The translations under genes and the position numbers were made by a program. Shown piece after piece: positions 46,406-56,491 of a DNA stretch of 64,000 nucleotides; positions within the stretch are counted from its first letter, which is position 1, and each line of letters starts with the position of its first letter. The stretch comes from Botryosphaeria dothidea (Eukaryota > Ascomycota > Dothideomycetes > Botryosphaeriales > Botryosphaeriaceae). The DNA is taken from the NCBI GenBank assembly GCA_011503125.2, contig WWBZ02000040.1:496001-560000 (forward strand), given 5' to 3'. The notes under the pieces are model-generated. The model saw nothing but the letters and a program-made list of their open reading frames with translations. It did no database searches and was not told the origin of the DNA.

Positions 46406-48496
46406 TCAATCAAACGAAATCCACGAGCTTGTACTTCCTCTCATCCCCCTCTCCCTTTCCTTTCTCCCATTCTTTCTACGCGCTCCAGTACTCTTGCTCA
46501 TCACCTCACCGTCGTCTGACTCCCACCATGGCTTCACACCCTTTTTCGGAGTCAGGAACTGCTTCGCTCCGGGAAAGTTAGGCACTTCCACACCTGTGGC
46601 CGCGTCAATTCCGGCTTCGCTCGCGTCATCACGTTTGCCTCCAACGCACATGCTCGCAACATTGGAAGACATGCATGATACCTGGCGCGACGATGGCGGT
46701 GAACTAGTGTGAGGCTCATGTTTGGGATACATAGCGTTCGTCTTTTCTGTCAGTGGTACTGATTTGGTCGGCGGAGCTGTGATGGAACTCGGGGCTCGGT
46801 TGGAGGTGGCAGATGACGTGTTTTCCGGTAATGCTCTAACCCCCGATGCTGGTCGCTCGCGGGCAGCATTGCCAGCAGGCTTCCTTGCAACAACTTTCTG
46901 AGGAGTCACATTCTCCTCAATGCGTTCTGCGGAGGAGCGAGATAGTGTGGCAGAGCAGTTCGTGCCAGAAGACGGCTCTCTGTGAGACGACGAGCTCGAG
47001 AGATAGGCATGGTAGTTGGAGGAAGACACGCGCTTCCGAGAGAAGAGTTCGCGGACTTCCTCACTGTCCATCCAAGATGAACCTGAACATCTGCGAGTGA
47101 TTTCTTTATCATTCTCCCGCTTCATCCACTGTGAAATGCGGGATTCGAGACTGGATTTTCGGGGTTGATTGTTCGTGGAACTTTCCGGAGACGTAGGTTT
47201 CAAGTTGCTGAGATCGCCAGCATCTGCCTTCCGGTGCTCTTCTTCCTGTGGAATCTCGGATATCAATGGCTTGCTACTTTCTCGGCAGTGCTTGGAGTCC
47301 GTATCTGAGGTTTGAAGAAACCCTTTTCGGCCAACTGGATCCGGATTTGATATCAATCTTCTCACCTCAACCACTCGCAAAAGGTCTGTTTCTTCCTCGA
47401 GGCAGGATCCACCGGGCTGTTTATTCCTGAGAAACTTAGTGGAGGCGGTATCCTCGCCGGTATGGATCTTCGTACAGATTACGGCATCACTGAGCCGGCT
47501 TTCGTACCGATCTCTATTAGCGTCATCATCTTCCGACTGCTCTAATCGGAAGGACTTGGAGTCTTTCCCATCGGACTTTGATCTAGGTGCTCGTGCATTG
47601 TCAATACTGAGGCCAGGGAAATATCTCGGTTGCAGATGCTCGGATGCCCGAACCGGTAATCGGCTGGCATGTTCAGAAAGGGGTTTCGGGACATGACCGA
47701 TGTGCCAGGGTATACGTTCTTGAAACGATTCGTACCACTTCCGGACAGTCCGAAAATAGTCGTCGTTGAATTCCAGTCTCGCGTTTTGGGCCTTCGTATA
47801 GTGGAATGGCATCGTTCCCAGCTTTCCCGCCATGCAGAAAAAGGTCGATTGACGTTCAGAATTTATTTCCTCAACAATCTGGTATGATTTCCCTAGTAAG
47901 ATCCTCTGGCGATTGCCCAGGAGATTGATGTGCTCAAGCCAAGGCACTTGCTGACTATCCAGTCCTGTATAGAGAAGAGCACGTTGGTACTTTTTGTCTC
48001 CCGAGTCTTGGGCGGCTTCGGTCGCCTTACCGTTCACGGATCGGTTGATCTTCAATACTCCGTTCACGTGGAATCTGTGCGGCACCGGAACCATGTGCAA
48101 GCGTCGGGACAGCTCACAGAAGCTGCTCGCTTCGATGACAAAATTTGAAAAATGAAACCAGTAGAAGCGGTAGAAAGATTCCCATCCAATAGTCCGGGAT
48201 ACGCGGAAGAGTGCGAGGCCTTGAGGCTCGTGCTTCCAAGGTCGGAACACCATTGTGTCCCGCCAGGAATCCTTGTTGAAGAGAGGATGCGGAGGAGGGT
48301 CCCAGCTCCTGATGTACTGCGTTACCAAGGGTGATGGGTCATCGTCGTATCTGATGCAGAAACAAGAGTCGTAGATGCGGTATCTGACGTTTTCTCTGAC
48401 TTGGTCGTCGTCGGCACAAAATATGAAGGCGCGCGCATGTCCATACCCGCATGTGGGGGCTTGATCAAGAGTAGCAGACGGCGTGCGAGAATCCAT
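46406..48496 (-). CDS. Hypothetical protein, 696 aa, F-box-associated-like N-terminal half
   Basis: A single-exon frame beginning MDSRTPSATLDQAPTCGYG. Residues 20-280 look globular and rich in aromatic residues (RIYDSCFCIRYDDDPSP, ALFRVSRTIGWESFYRFYWF, RKWYESFQERIPWHIGHVP). The ALFRVSRxIGWESFYRFYWFHF segment recalls the 'L+RVCRxIxxEAxxxFYxxNxF' pattern common in fungal F-box-associated or 2EXR-type proteins, but this is a visual resemblance only. Residues 300-690 are polar and Ser-rich, presumably disordered, ending in a basic patch (KSTGARRKNGRKERERG). It is divergent from the alkyltransferase-family gene, with 545 bp between starts. Confidence 0.75.
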   Translation of the reverse strand: MDSRTPSATLDQAPTCGYGHARAFIFCADDDQVRENVRYRIYDSCFCIRYDDDPSPLVTQYIRSWDPPPHPLFNKDSWRDTMVFRPWKHEPQGLALFRVSRTIGWESFYRFYWFHFSNFVIEASSFCELSRRLHMVPVPHRFHVNGVLKINRSVNGKATEAAQDSGDKKYQRALLYTGLDSQQVPWLEHINLLGNRQRILLGKSYQIVEEINSERQSTFFCMAGKLGTMPFHYTKAQNARLEFNDDYFRTVRKWYESFQERIPWHIGHVPKPLSEHASRLPVRASEHLQPRYFPGLSIDNARAPRSKSDGKDSKSFRLEQSEDDDANRDRYESRLSDAVICTKIHTGEDTASTKFLRNKQPGGSCLEEETDLLRVVEVRRLISNPDPVGRKGFLQTSDTDSKHCRESSKPLISEIPQEEEHRKADAGDLSNLKPTSPESSTNNQPRKSSLESRISQWMKRENDKEITRRCSGSSWMDSEEVRELFSRKRVSSSNYHAYLSSSSSHREPSSGTNCSATLSRSSAERIEENVTPQKVVARKPAGNAARERPASGVRALPENTSSATSNRAPSSITAPPTKSVPLTEKTNAMYPKHEPHTSSPPSSRQVSCMSSNVASMCVGGKRDDASEAGIDAATGVEVPNFPGAKQFLTPKKGVKPWWESDDGEVMSKSTGARRKNGRKERERGMRGSTSSWISFD

Positions 48497-49041
48497 ATCG
48501 GATGATTATGTAATGTAAATGGAGTAAATTTGCGGATGATTGTCTCTGAGGACTGAAAAGCTGAAGAGGGGCGGATTGAGGTATGGAGACATGGCGGATG
48601 TAGACTTGGAGCTCTCTAAAATCAGCTTGGAACGCTTGCTCGACTTCAGCAGCATCGATGCAATCTTTCGCAGCTTCCCTCTGCCAAATCGGTTGGCTGC
48701 GAGGCGTGGTTACGAAAAGCGGCCATGTTGGAAATCCACGACCTCCAATAAATGCAACTTTATGGAGAGTGGAAGCATTCGTCCAGAGGATAAATGCTTC
48801 CACTTCCTATAGTAGTCTTAATTGGTCCTTTTTCTGACCTGCTGGTGAGTGAGTCTCTGAGTTGCCGTCCACGTGATGGCGTGGCTAGGAGGCGTTGCTG
48901 CTGAGGAAGTGACCAATGAGCTCGTCGCAAAAGCAAACCAGGCAGGCAACTCTCTCCACGCCTGCCTGCTATATATTAGAACTGCAATCCAATCTTCTCC
49001 AGAGTCTGATATCCCACAGCAACTCTTCTGAGAAAAGCACA
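48497..49041. promoter_or_regulatory. Divergent promoter region with TATA-like element near 48970
   Basis: A 545-bp interval between the diverging 696-aa gene and the alkyltransferase-family gene. The sequence tatatatta near 48970, about 70 bp before the ATG at 49042, is the clearest TATA-like element and would suit the rightward gene. Confidence 0.45.
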
Positions 49042-49442
49042 ATGTCGAAGACCGTGTCGGAATACCAAACGCACGTGTACACGCTACTCCAGCAGATTCC
49101 AGAGGGACGCATCACAAGTTATGCAGCCATTGCCCGGGCTCTCGGCTCCTCACCTCGCGCGGTCGGTGGCGCGCTGCGAAGCAATCCATTCGCGCCGGAG
49201 ATCCCATGTCATCGATGCATCGCCAGCAGCGGGGTAAGACGCGGGTCTCAAAGATAGCGGAGCACGCAATGCTGACTTCGCGCCGCCAGTTTATCGGAGG
49301 CTACAAAGGAGATTGGAGGAACGTGCCAAGCGGGCAGAACTGCGAGAAGAAGCTGAAGATGCTGGCCGAGGAGGGCGTCATGTTTGATGATCATGGCATG
49401 CTGGTTGATGAGGCGCGGTGGTGGGATGACTTCAAGATGTGA
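49042..49442 (+). CDS. O6-alkylguanine-DNA alkyltransferase-family protein (single domain)
   Basis: Exons 49042-49233 and 49290-49442 give 114 aa. This is the DNA-binding domain of the MGMT/Ogt/ATL superfamily without the usual N-terminal domain. Key residues are visible: Tyr27 in RITSYAAIA, which flips the damaged base; the arginine finger Arg39 in RAVGGALRSNP; and the catalytic-site motif PCHR with Cys56. The second exon supplies FIGGYKG, the usual active-site loop segment. Single-domain relatives such as fission-yeast Atl1 have Trp instead of Cys and only bind damage for nucleotide excision repair. Here the Cys is kept, so direct alkyl transfer is possible. The motif reads PCHRC rather than the common PCHRV. 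Confidence 0.9.
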
Positions 49443-49743
49443 GCGCGCGAGAAAATACGGGCATCCATAGCAGATAGATCCTCAAATGGACAATACCGAG
49501 CCATGGCCGCCTTGCGAGAGTGCATCAGCGATTGAATGCGCGTGAGACGGATAAGAGCAGCGCGGAAGGGTGGAGGAAAAGAGAGCTGCCGTGTGAGAAA
49601 AACGATCGTCATGGGCAGCGGAAGCGAATTTTCGAAGGCCCGATCGTCCGCGACGCTTCCTCCTCACGGCCAGCCGCCCAAGACCTTACCACCTACTGAA
49701 TCATATCAACTTATAGCGCATAGGAGAGCGCATTGAACTCACC

Positions 49744-51765
49744 ATGCCGAAGAAGAAGCAGTTCCTCCCCAGCAACAGCAAGCAAGCCGCGCGCGGCAAG
49801 AAGAAGGAGCCCGTATGCCTGCTGAGGCCGATTATGTCGCGCCCTGTCCGAGCGCTAACCTCTCCCAGGAACCTGAGACTGAGGACGACTTTCTTGATGC
49901 CGCCGATGAGTTTGAGAAGAGCGCCGGCAAGTGGAGGGCTGGCGATGCTGCAAAATCTGCCCGCTTCTTCCAGCGTGCCATTGACGCCTACACCGCTGGC
50001 TTGCAAAAATTTCCCCAGTCCTTCGACCTGGCTTACAACAAGTGAGTCACGCTCTGTTGCATCTTTCTTTTTTTCCCCTTTTCTTTTCCTTCATCCAACT
50101 TGCCACTTCGTCCTCACATACTCTGTTTCTCAAATTTTGATCTGTTTGGGGCCGCGGCGAATAAGCCTTATATTCTTTGGTTGCCTTGTAGCTTAGGCAT
50201 CTGCCTGCGCGCAGGATACTACCATCTACACATATACCATCTAACATCGATTCAGGGCATTACTTGAATATCAGATCGCGCAGGATCTAAGTATTGCGGC
50301 GCAAATTGGTCCTCCTCTCGTCGATCTGCTCCGCCAGGCGCTGGAGTCGCACCGCTTTGCCCTGTCATTGAACCCCAACAATCTCGACATCCTGTTTAAC
50401 ACGGCAAACGTCTTGTCAGATCTAGCTGATCGCGTGAGCAAGGGAGAAGCAATCCAACTTCTGCAAGAATCCGTGCAGCACATCCGCCACTGCCTCGAGA
50501 GGCAGGTCCAAGAGTACGAGTCTCTCCAGGCCGCATTCCAGGCCGCAAATTCCGGAGATGCATCTGGAGGTGTTGTGCTCCCTTCCGAATCCGCACAGGA
50601 TAAGTCTTCCTCCGGCTCATCCGGAGAGGAGTACGCCACGGTCGAGGAAGCCGTGACTGAAAGTGCGATTCTTGATTCTATCTTCTTCATGGCAAACATC
50701 ATTGCCGATCTTCTTGGAGTCCTCCCGGCAGACAAGTTGGAAACGATCAGCAAAGATGTGGAATTGGTCGTCGGCTTCTTTACATCTGGTGCTCTCTGGC
50801 CCTACTGGGAGAAATTGGATCACACAACTCCTCAATCGGGTACGTGTCATGAACACTCTAGAGATGAGCATACGCGCTTCCCTATACAGTAAACTAACGA
50901 GCCCGAAGAAACAGATTCGACCCCGACCCTTTCCCTCAGCCTGTCCGCCGTCCCTCCGAAGGCTGCCCAGGCTGAATCCAGCGAGTACGAGTCCGCCGTC
51001 GCCGAAGGCTCACTCGCCTCCGCCCGCCTCTTCTCCGCCATCAGCGAAGTCGAGTTCCGGCGCGGCGAGCGCTCCTCCGCGTCCTGGTACCTCGCCGTCC
51101 TCACCAAGTTCGCCGAGACCAACCCCGCCCTCAACCCGGACGTCCACAGCGCCCTCATCGACGCCCTATTCTCCATCGCCGACGCAACTGCGCCCGCTGG
51201 CGGCGCCCAAGGCGAGGCCGCCTACATTGAGCAGGCCCCGTCCGTCCCCGCAGTGGCGACGGACGAAGGTGCAGCGAACCTCCCGCCTGCCGCAGCCCTC
51301 GACCAGGTCAACGACGCCTGGACGGACGATGCGACGCACGCGGACGTCCTGAAGCGTGCGTACGAAGTCCTGACCACGGCGCTGGCCGCCGGCGTCGTCC
51401 CGGCCAACAAGGTCCCGCAGCTGTACGTCGCTCTTGGCGACGTGCACTGGCGGCTGCGCAACGCGTGCGTGAACGACGATCAGCTCAACCTCGCAGAGGC
51501 CGTGACTCAGGCGAGAAGGGCAGAGCGATGTTGGGGCGAGGCGGAGGCCAAGGCGCGGGCAGTGGGTGTGGCGTGCGCGGAGGAGAAGGTGGAAGCCGCG
51601 GGGAAGGCGGACGTGTCGACGTTGCTGAGGGGAGCGGGTGGCGGCGGGGTGGTGGTTGGGGAGGCGAGGGAGTCAGTGTTGATGGCGGTGCAGGAGATGA
51701 GGGAAGAGACGCTCTTGGACGATATTGTGTCTCGGCATGTGTTGAAGCTGCTTGGAGCTGCGTAG
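49744..51765 (+). CDS. TPR-like helical repeat protein, 558 aa
   Basis: Exons 49744-49812, 49869-50041, 50256-50839 and 50915-51765 join in phase. The N-terminus is basic (MPKKKQFLPSNSKQAARGKK), possibly a nuclear or ribosome-contact signal. Helical repeats follow: AARFFQ-type helices in KSARFFQRAIDAYTAGLQKF, SFDLAYNKALLEYQIAQ, then LESHRFALSLNPNNLDILFN, a clear TPR-like pair. The middle has a Ser/Gly-rich linker (SAQDKSSSGSSGEEY), and further repeats occur near residues 430-490 (LKRAYEVLTTALAAGVVPAN, then KVPQLYVALGDVHWRL). TPR proteins are usually scaffolds or chaperones. No specific partner can be named. The 214-nt third-exon-preceding intron is longer than the others. Confidence 0.85.
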
Positions 51766-52428
51766 GATGCAGGCGAGTTGATGTTTGGGTCCTCTTTTCT
51801 TTTTCTGCGTGGTTTTATAACGGCTCAAAAGCAACTTCATGGAGTTTCAAGTTGAAATATGGCAGTGAATGTTATGGAATCATCCAAGAGTCCAGCCGAG
51901 ACGACTTACATTAAGGAGATGCAGGAAATCTCTATTCCAAACTCAGCATTATGCAAGTGATGGAAGGGGCTCGGTGGAGTACTGCCGTTCTGAGAAATTG
52001 ATGTCCTTTTCGATTGCTGATGCCCTGTAGCAAATGATCCAGATCTTGAGTGCTGTTGGTATGGCCCCGTCAAGTGCCGATTGAATACTCAAAATCGTAT
52101 GATCTCGAGATTTCCCCATACGGTATACGAGTATCCTCTATAGGAGTCCATGATATGTGATCGGGGTATTTCGCCTCTTTGAGTTCCCTGCATTTCCGTT
52201 GCCTCGCAGACCAGCATTGAAGACGGTCCTCAATGGCAGCTCCATTTGCCGGACGAGTTCTTACCGGACGCGGTCGAGCACCGATCCATGCTGACGGACT
52301 CTGTAACAAGTCTTGCTCCACAGGCATGGGCCTATCCAAAGCTCATCAATCCGTACCAAAGGTACTACGGCATTACGATCCATAACCCTAGAAATTACCC
52401 GTCCCATTGTTTTTTCTTCTTCTCCTGC
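51766..52428. other. Convergent 3' flanks, 663 bp
   Basis: Between the stop of the plus-strand TPR-like gene and the stop of the minus-strand NatB gene. No gene or repeat was seen. Confidence 0.55.
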
Positions 52429-53068
52429 TCACCACACGTCCTCCGGACTGACCTTGAAATCCCTCCCGTTCTCCCTGATATGCTTCCGATCCTTGTCCCG
52501 ACTCAACGGCTTCCGCATGTCGAACGCGTCCGCGTCGTCGTTGTAGTACCCGACGACCCGCCTGTAGATTGAGTAGCCCATGCCCTCGTACAACTTCTGG
52601 GCGACGACGTTCTCGGCGCGCACGAACAGGTCGACGAACCAGGCGTCCTCGGCGTCGCACGCCTGCTCGAGCAGCTGTGTCAGGCGCGTCGCGTGGCCCA
52701 GCCGGCGCGCTGACGGCGCCACCGTCAGGCAGGTGATGTGCCCGTGCCAGGGCAGGTAGTTGGGGTTGGGGTTCGTGTCGGGCGAGTAGGGCTGCACGGG
52801 CGCCGGGTAGGGCGAGGCTTCGGTCTTGCCCATGACTATGCGGAGCGGTCAGCTTGAGCTGGGAGACGTGCGACGTTGCAAGGGCGCTGCTGCACGTACT
52901 GTAGCCCTCGATTTTGCCGTGCGGGCCCTCAATGACCTTGCAGAGGTGCGGCCATTTGGTCAGGTAGTCGAGATAGAAGCTGACGTTGTAGGTCTCGGTG
53001 AGCGGGTCGAGGTTGCACTCGTTGAACTGGAGGAGGTCCATCGGCGTCATAGGCCGGATGGACGCCAT
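52429..53068 (-). CDS. NAT3: NatB N-terminal acetyltransferase catalytic subunit (Nat3/Naa20)
   Basis: Exons 53068-52900 and 52835-52429 give 191 aa. The start MASIRPMTPMDLLQFNECNL, followed by DPLTETYNVSFYLDYLTKWP, is the strongly conserved opening of Naa20. The acetyl-CoA-binding Q/RxxGxA loop appears as RRLGHA at residues 100-105 after HGHITCLTVAP. The C-terminal signature LYEGMGYSIYRRVVGYYN and DAFDMRKPLSRDK is also intact. NatB acetylates nascent chains starting Met-Asp, Met-Glu, Met-Asn or Met-Gln at the ribosome, with an auxiliary subunit (Mdm20/Naa25) not present in this window. A short insert after IMGKTEASP, before the beta strand, makes it slightly longer than the usual 170-180 aa. 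Confidence 0.96.
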
Positions 53069-53594
53069 GGCTGGCAGCAGGCGCGGGCAGCAGTCGTTGG
53101 CGACGCGAAACGGTGTCTCTGGTTGCGGTGGTTTTTTGGCGGGGGAGATCGGCGACACGGCGCGAGAGCTCTGACGTTGGCTGCTGCTCAGCCCTACAAC
53201 TTACCCACGACTTGATTCTTGAGCTCTTTCGCTAGTCAGGACGTCGTTCGGCTTGGCAGAATTGCTCATTTCAATATCAATGATCTGTTTGGATTTTGGC
53301 GAGCAAACTCAGTAAACGACCATGCAAGCCATCGCAGGCTAGGGTTTGTCCGTTGATTGCCTCAAGTCCGATGCTAAGTACCGAGAACATGGCAAGCTAA
53401 GAGTAACACAAGAGATGAAATCATGTAGATACGAGGCGCTTTACTTAATGCTTACAAGTAGGAATACAGACAAGTCACCATACTCGATGGGTATAGGCAG
53501 AAAGGAAATTCTAATAATACATTCCGTAGAGTCCAATTTTCGAAATCAACCCTCTGCAGACACAAACGTAAGAGAAAAATACGTATATCCACAC
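53069..53594. other. Promoter of NAT3 and 3' flank of the RGS-LOV gene, 526 bp
   Basis: Upstream of the minus-strand NatB gene and downstream of the minus-strand RGS-LOV stop. AT-rich towards 53400-53590. No further gene was seen. Confidence 0.5.
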
Positions 53595-56491
53595 TTAAAT
53601 CCGGAAAGAGTCGAGCGAGTTTGATGCACTTCCAGGCGGGCGCGGACTAGCGTTACCCATGCGATCAACATACACCTGGGGAGATCGCGGAGATCGCGGA
53701 GAGTGTGGAGAGCGGGGAGAGCGTGGAGATGCGAGGCCCAGAAAACGGTCCCGTTCCACCATCTGCCGATCAAACTCCTCCTCGGTAAGCGTTCTGTCGA
53801 ATTTGCTATGCCCCTTCGTCTCGATGGGAGCGATGTTCTTCCGGGAGCGAGCTGGTGGGACGAGGCCCTCGGGGCTACGAAGCTCTGATCTGTTGGCCCC
53901 ATTTGTGTTGCGGTCTTCCGCATGACCGCGTCGGCTCCTGATTTCTCGGGATACTGGTGGAGCAGCTCGCCACCTTCGGGAGGCCATACCGCCGTGGTCG
54001 TCAACAAGGACGACCATCCAAACGCCAACTGAGCCATTTTGCCCAAGCAAAGGTGTGCAGTGAATCCATCGGCTTCGGCCTTCATCGTCGGGACGGGAGC
54101 TGGTCAGCCAGCGAACTTTGGCAGTTACACCACGACCAACCGCCATTGCTTGCTCAAGTTCTTCGCGCACCCGTGAGCTGCCGCCGATCCGATCCATGAA
54201 CCCGGATTGGAGGATGCCGGGCACGCGTAGAGATGGGGAAGTGAAAAGGATTCGAAGTGAAGGGTATGGTCGAACAAGGAGATACTAAGGGGAACGCAGT
54301 GTTAGAAAAGGTCCAAATATTCTGTTCACACATGAAGGACTCCGATTGACTTACGTGGCTGTAGATGCCCGCCAACTTTCCGTTGTTCTTGACCTTGCCA
54401 AACACTTCCGAATGAGCACCCAGTGGAGGGCTTGCATCCTTGAGGAGAAGCCGGGGTTGATGGAAGGTAGAGGCCGCATCGTCGTCTTCCACTTGCTCTC
54501 GGTGCATGCGGCCGCCCGTTTTCCTTACAGTTTCGACCTCGTGCTGATTGAACATTTCACACAGCGTCTGAAACTCGTCCTTTTCTTCTTCTTTGTGATT
54601 CTCCGCATCCTCGATTGGAATTTCTCCTTCTCTAGCAAGCATACGCTTCAGAGCTGGCAGGTCCGCACATTCCTTGGCAAGACCGCTGACGTCAACTTGA
54701 GATCCGATAAAGTACCGGACCTTCCCCTTGTTGTCCATCAATGGAGCCTGTCAAAGCTCTCTGTTAGTAATAGAAACATGGGCTACAAATGGCTCAAAGC
54801 GGATGCCCGCTTCTGCCCCATTCTGGCCGAATTAGGAACACTTACCATCATAAGTAAATTCATGAAGGTGGACCCATCACGTCTATAATTCAAGAGCACT
54901 TCTGAAATTTCCTTGCCCTCTTTGAGAGCCTGGCTTAGTCGCTGTAATGCCGCATACCTGTCAGCCACCAGATAACCCCATGTCGAAGGATCTTCGACGT
55001 ACCTGTACACAAGCTTCATTTGTACGCGGGCCTTGGAGAAATCGACAGTTACGTCCGATGGCGTAGCTCTAAAAGTGGGTTAGTTACTTTATGACCGTGA
55101 TGCGAAGTGTTCGTCCATGGACTTACCACGCCGTATTGAGTAGTGCGATGAAATTCTGAATTGGCTTAGTTAGCAATGTCTCAAGAGACCACAACAAAGA
55201 TCCCTACTTACCCTCCGAAGCAAAGATAATTGGATTGTCTTTTCTCGACGGATCTGTGAGGCAAAACGTCTCGGCAAGGCCTTCGGATGTCTCCCTCAGG
55301 TGGGGAGGTAGGGTTCCGGTGATTCTCATCTGGATGCTCATGCTGACGACCTGAACCCATATATGGCTGACATAAGCAGGAAGGTCGTCACGGACGAGCT
55401 GATCAAAGGCTCGTTGAGCTTTCTCTTCCAAAACAGAATTTATAGTAGGCCGAGCAGGATGTGAAGTGAATTCCAAGTTGTCGATTGGTTCCAATGCTTC
55501 AGCAACCGCGTTGGCGTAATTGATAGCTCGAAGGGCCTTCAGGGCATCTAGGTAGTAGATGAGAAGCGGTATCGACTTCGGCCTGTAAGCGCTGAGGAAC
55601 GAGGTGAACTTGTTCAACAAAGCTGGGTCTGAGAAGATGGCCTGAAGATGTTCTCTCGAAAAAATTTTCTCGGAACGCTTCTCGAGGGAAAAGTCGTTTT
55701 CGTTTTCGGCTGGAGCAACGAGGTCGAAGCATCCAGGGTCATCTTCTTCGAGAGGTTCTAGCCTGTCATTTTCTTCGGAAGCGCCCTTGGTCTGCAATGG
55801 GGGAATAGTCCCAATTGACGTGGCATTCGTCTCATAGGACATGACCGAATCCGCAGAGCTTTTACCTGCAGACCCTCCAGATCCGCGATCGTGAGACTCG
55901 GGCGTCGGAGGGATTGACCTTTGCGATGCAAAAGAAGCACTGTAATCCTGGCTCTTGGGTCTGGAAAAATTGCGTTTGGCTCCTTCCATACTGCTATAGA
56001 GCAAACTTAGCGTTGATTTCTCATTTGTGCCACTGTAATTCTTCTTGACTTTCCCGGATAAAGGGGAGGATTTTTTTAGTGGAACTGGGCACAAGTTCAA
56101 GTACTTACGTCGTCCGCACTGGAATATGGATGGCCCTTTTGCGGATGTCCGGTGGAGCGGAGTGGTGATCCTCCTCGTCAGAGCTCATCTCAAAACTGCT
56201 TGAAACAGTCGCCTGTGGGAGGTCAGAGTTTTGAGGAGGCCGACGCGCCGTGTTTTTGTCGTGATGGCGGTCTTGGAAATCCACGGCTACGGGTTGGCTG
56301 TCGTTGGCAACACGCTTGTGAGTTGACGGATCTTGCCTGAAGGCGGTATTGGGGCGCCCGTCGTCGGCGCTTGTCATGCTGGTAGTGGAGCGCCTCGCTT
56401 CAGCAGGAAGAGAATCAGCCTGGGAGGAGTATATGTCATGAGCTGAATTCGCCTTGGTCTTGAAGCGTCGGAAAGGTTGGAGGGAAGCCAT
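53595..56491 (-). CDS. RGS-LOV blue-light photoreceptor
   Basis: Seven exons (56491-56109, 56032-55212, 55155-55127, 55068-55003, 54941-54846, 54747-54355, 54284-53595) join in phase to give 825 aa. An RGS-like helical domain spans about residues 253-362 (FSREHLQAIFSDPALLNKFT). A LOV domain follows at about 384-488: NPIIFASEEFHRTTQYGVSY, then GRNCRFLQG with adduct-forming Cys419, then NYRRDGSTFMN (Asn451, Asn461) and YFIGSQVDVSG with Gln482. This is the full FMN-binding set. A conserved C-terminal region follows (YLLVRPYPSLRILFTSPSLR, residues about 597-616), probably PAS-like, then an SPR-repeat tail. Fungal RGS-LOV proteins such as Botrytis BcLOV4 bind flavin, form a light-driven cysteinyl adduct and move to anionic membranes. 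Control of heterotrimeric G-protein signalling by light is the likely role (inference). Confidence 0.93.
53670..53735. repeat. Short degenerate 9-bp tandem repeat coding Ser-Pro-Arg
   Basis: In the last exon of the RGS-LOV gene the plus strand shows repeated ggagatcgc/ggagagcg units. They encode SPRSPRSPHSPRSPRSPQ in the C-terminal tail, each unit a possible proline-directed phosphorylation site. Confidence 0.8.
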
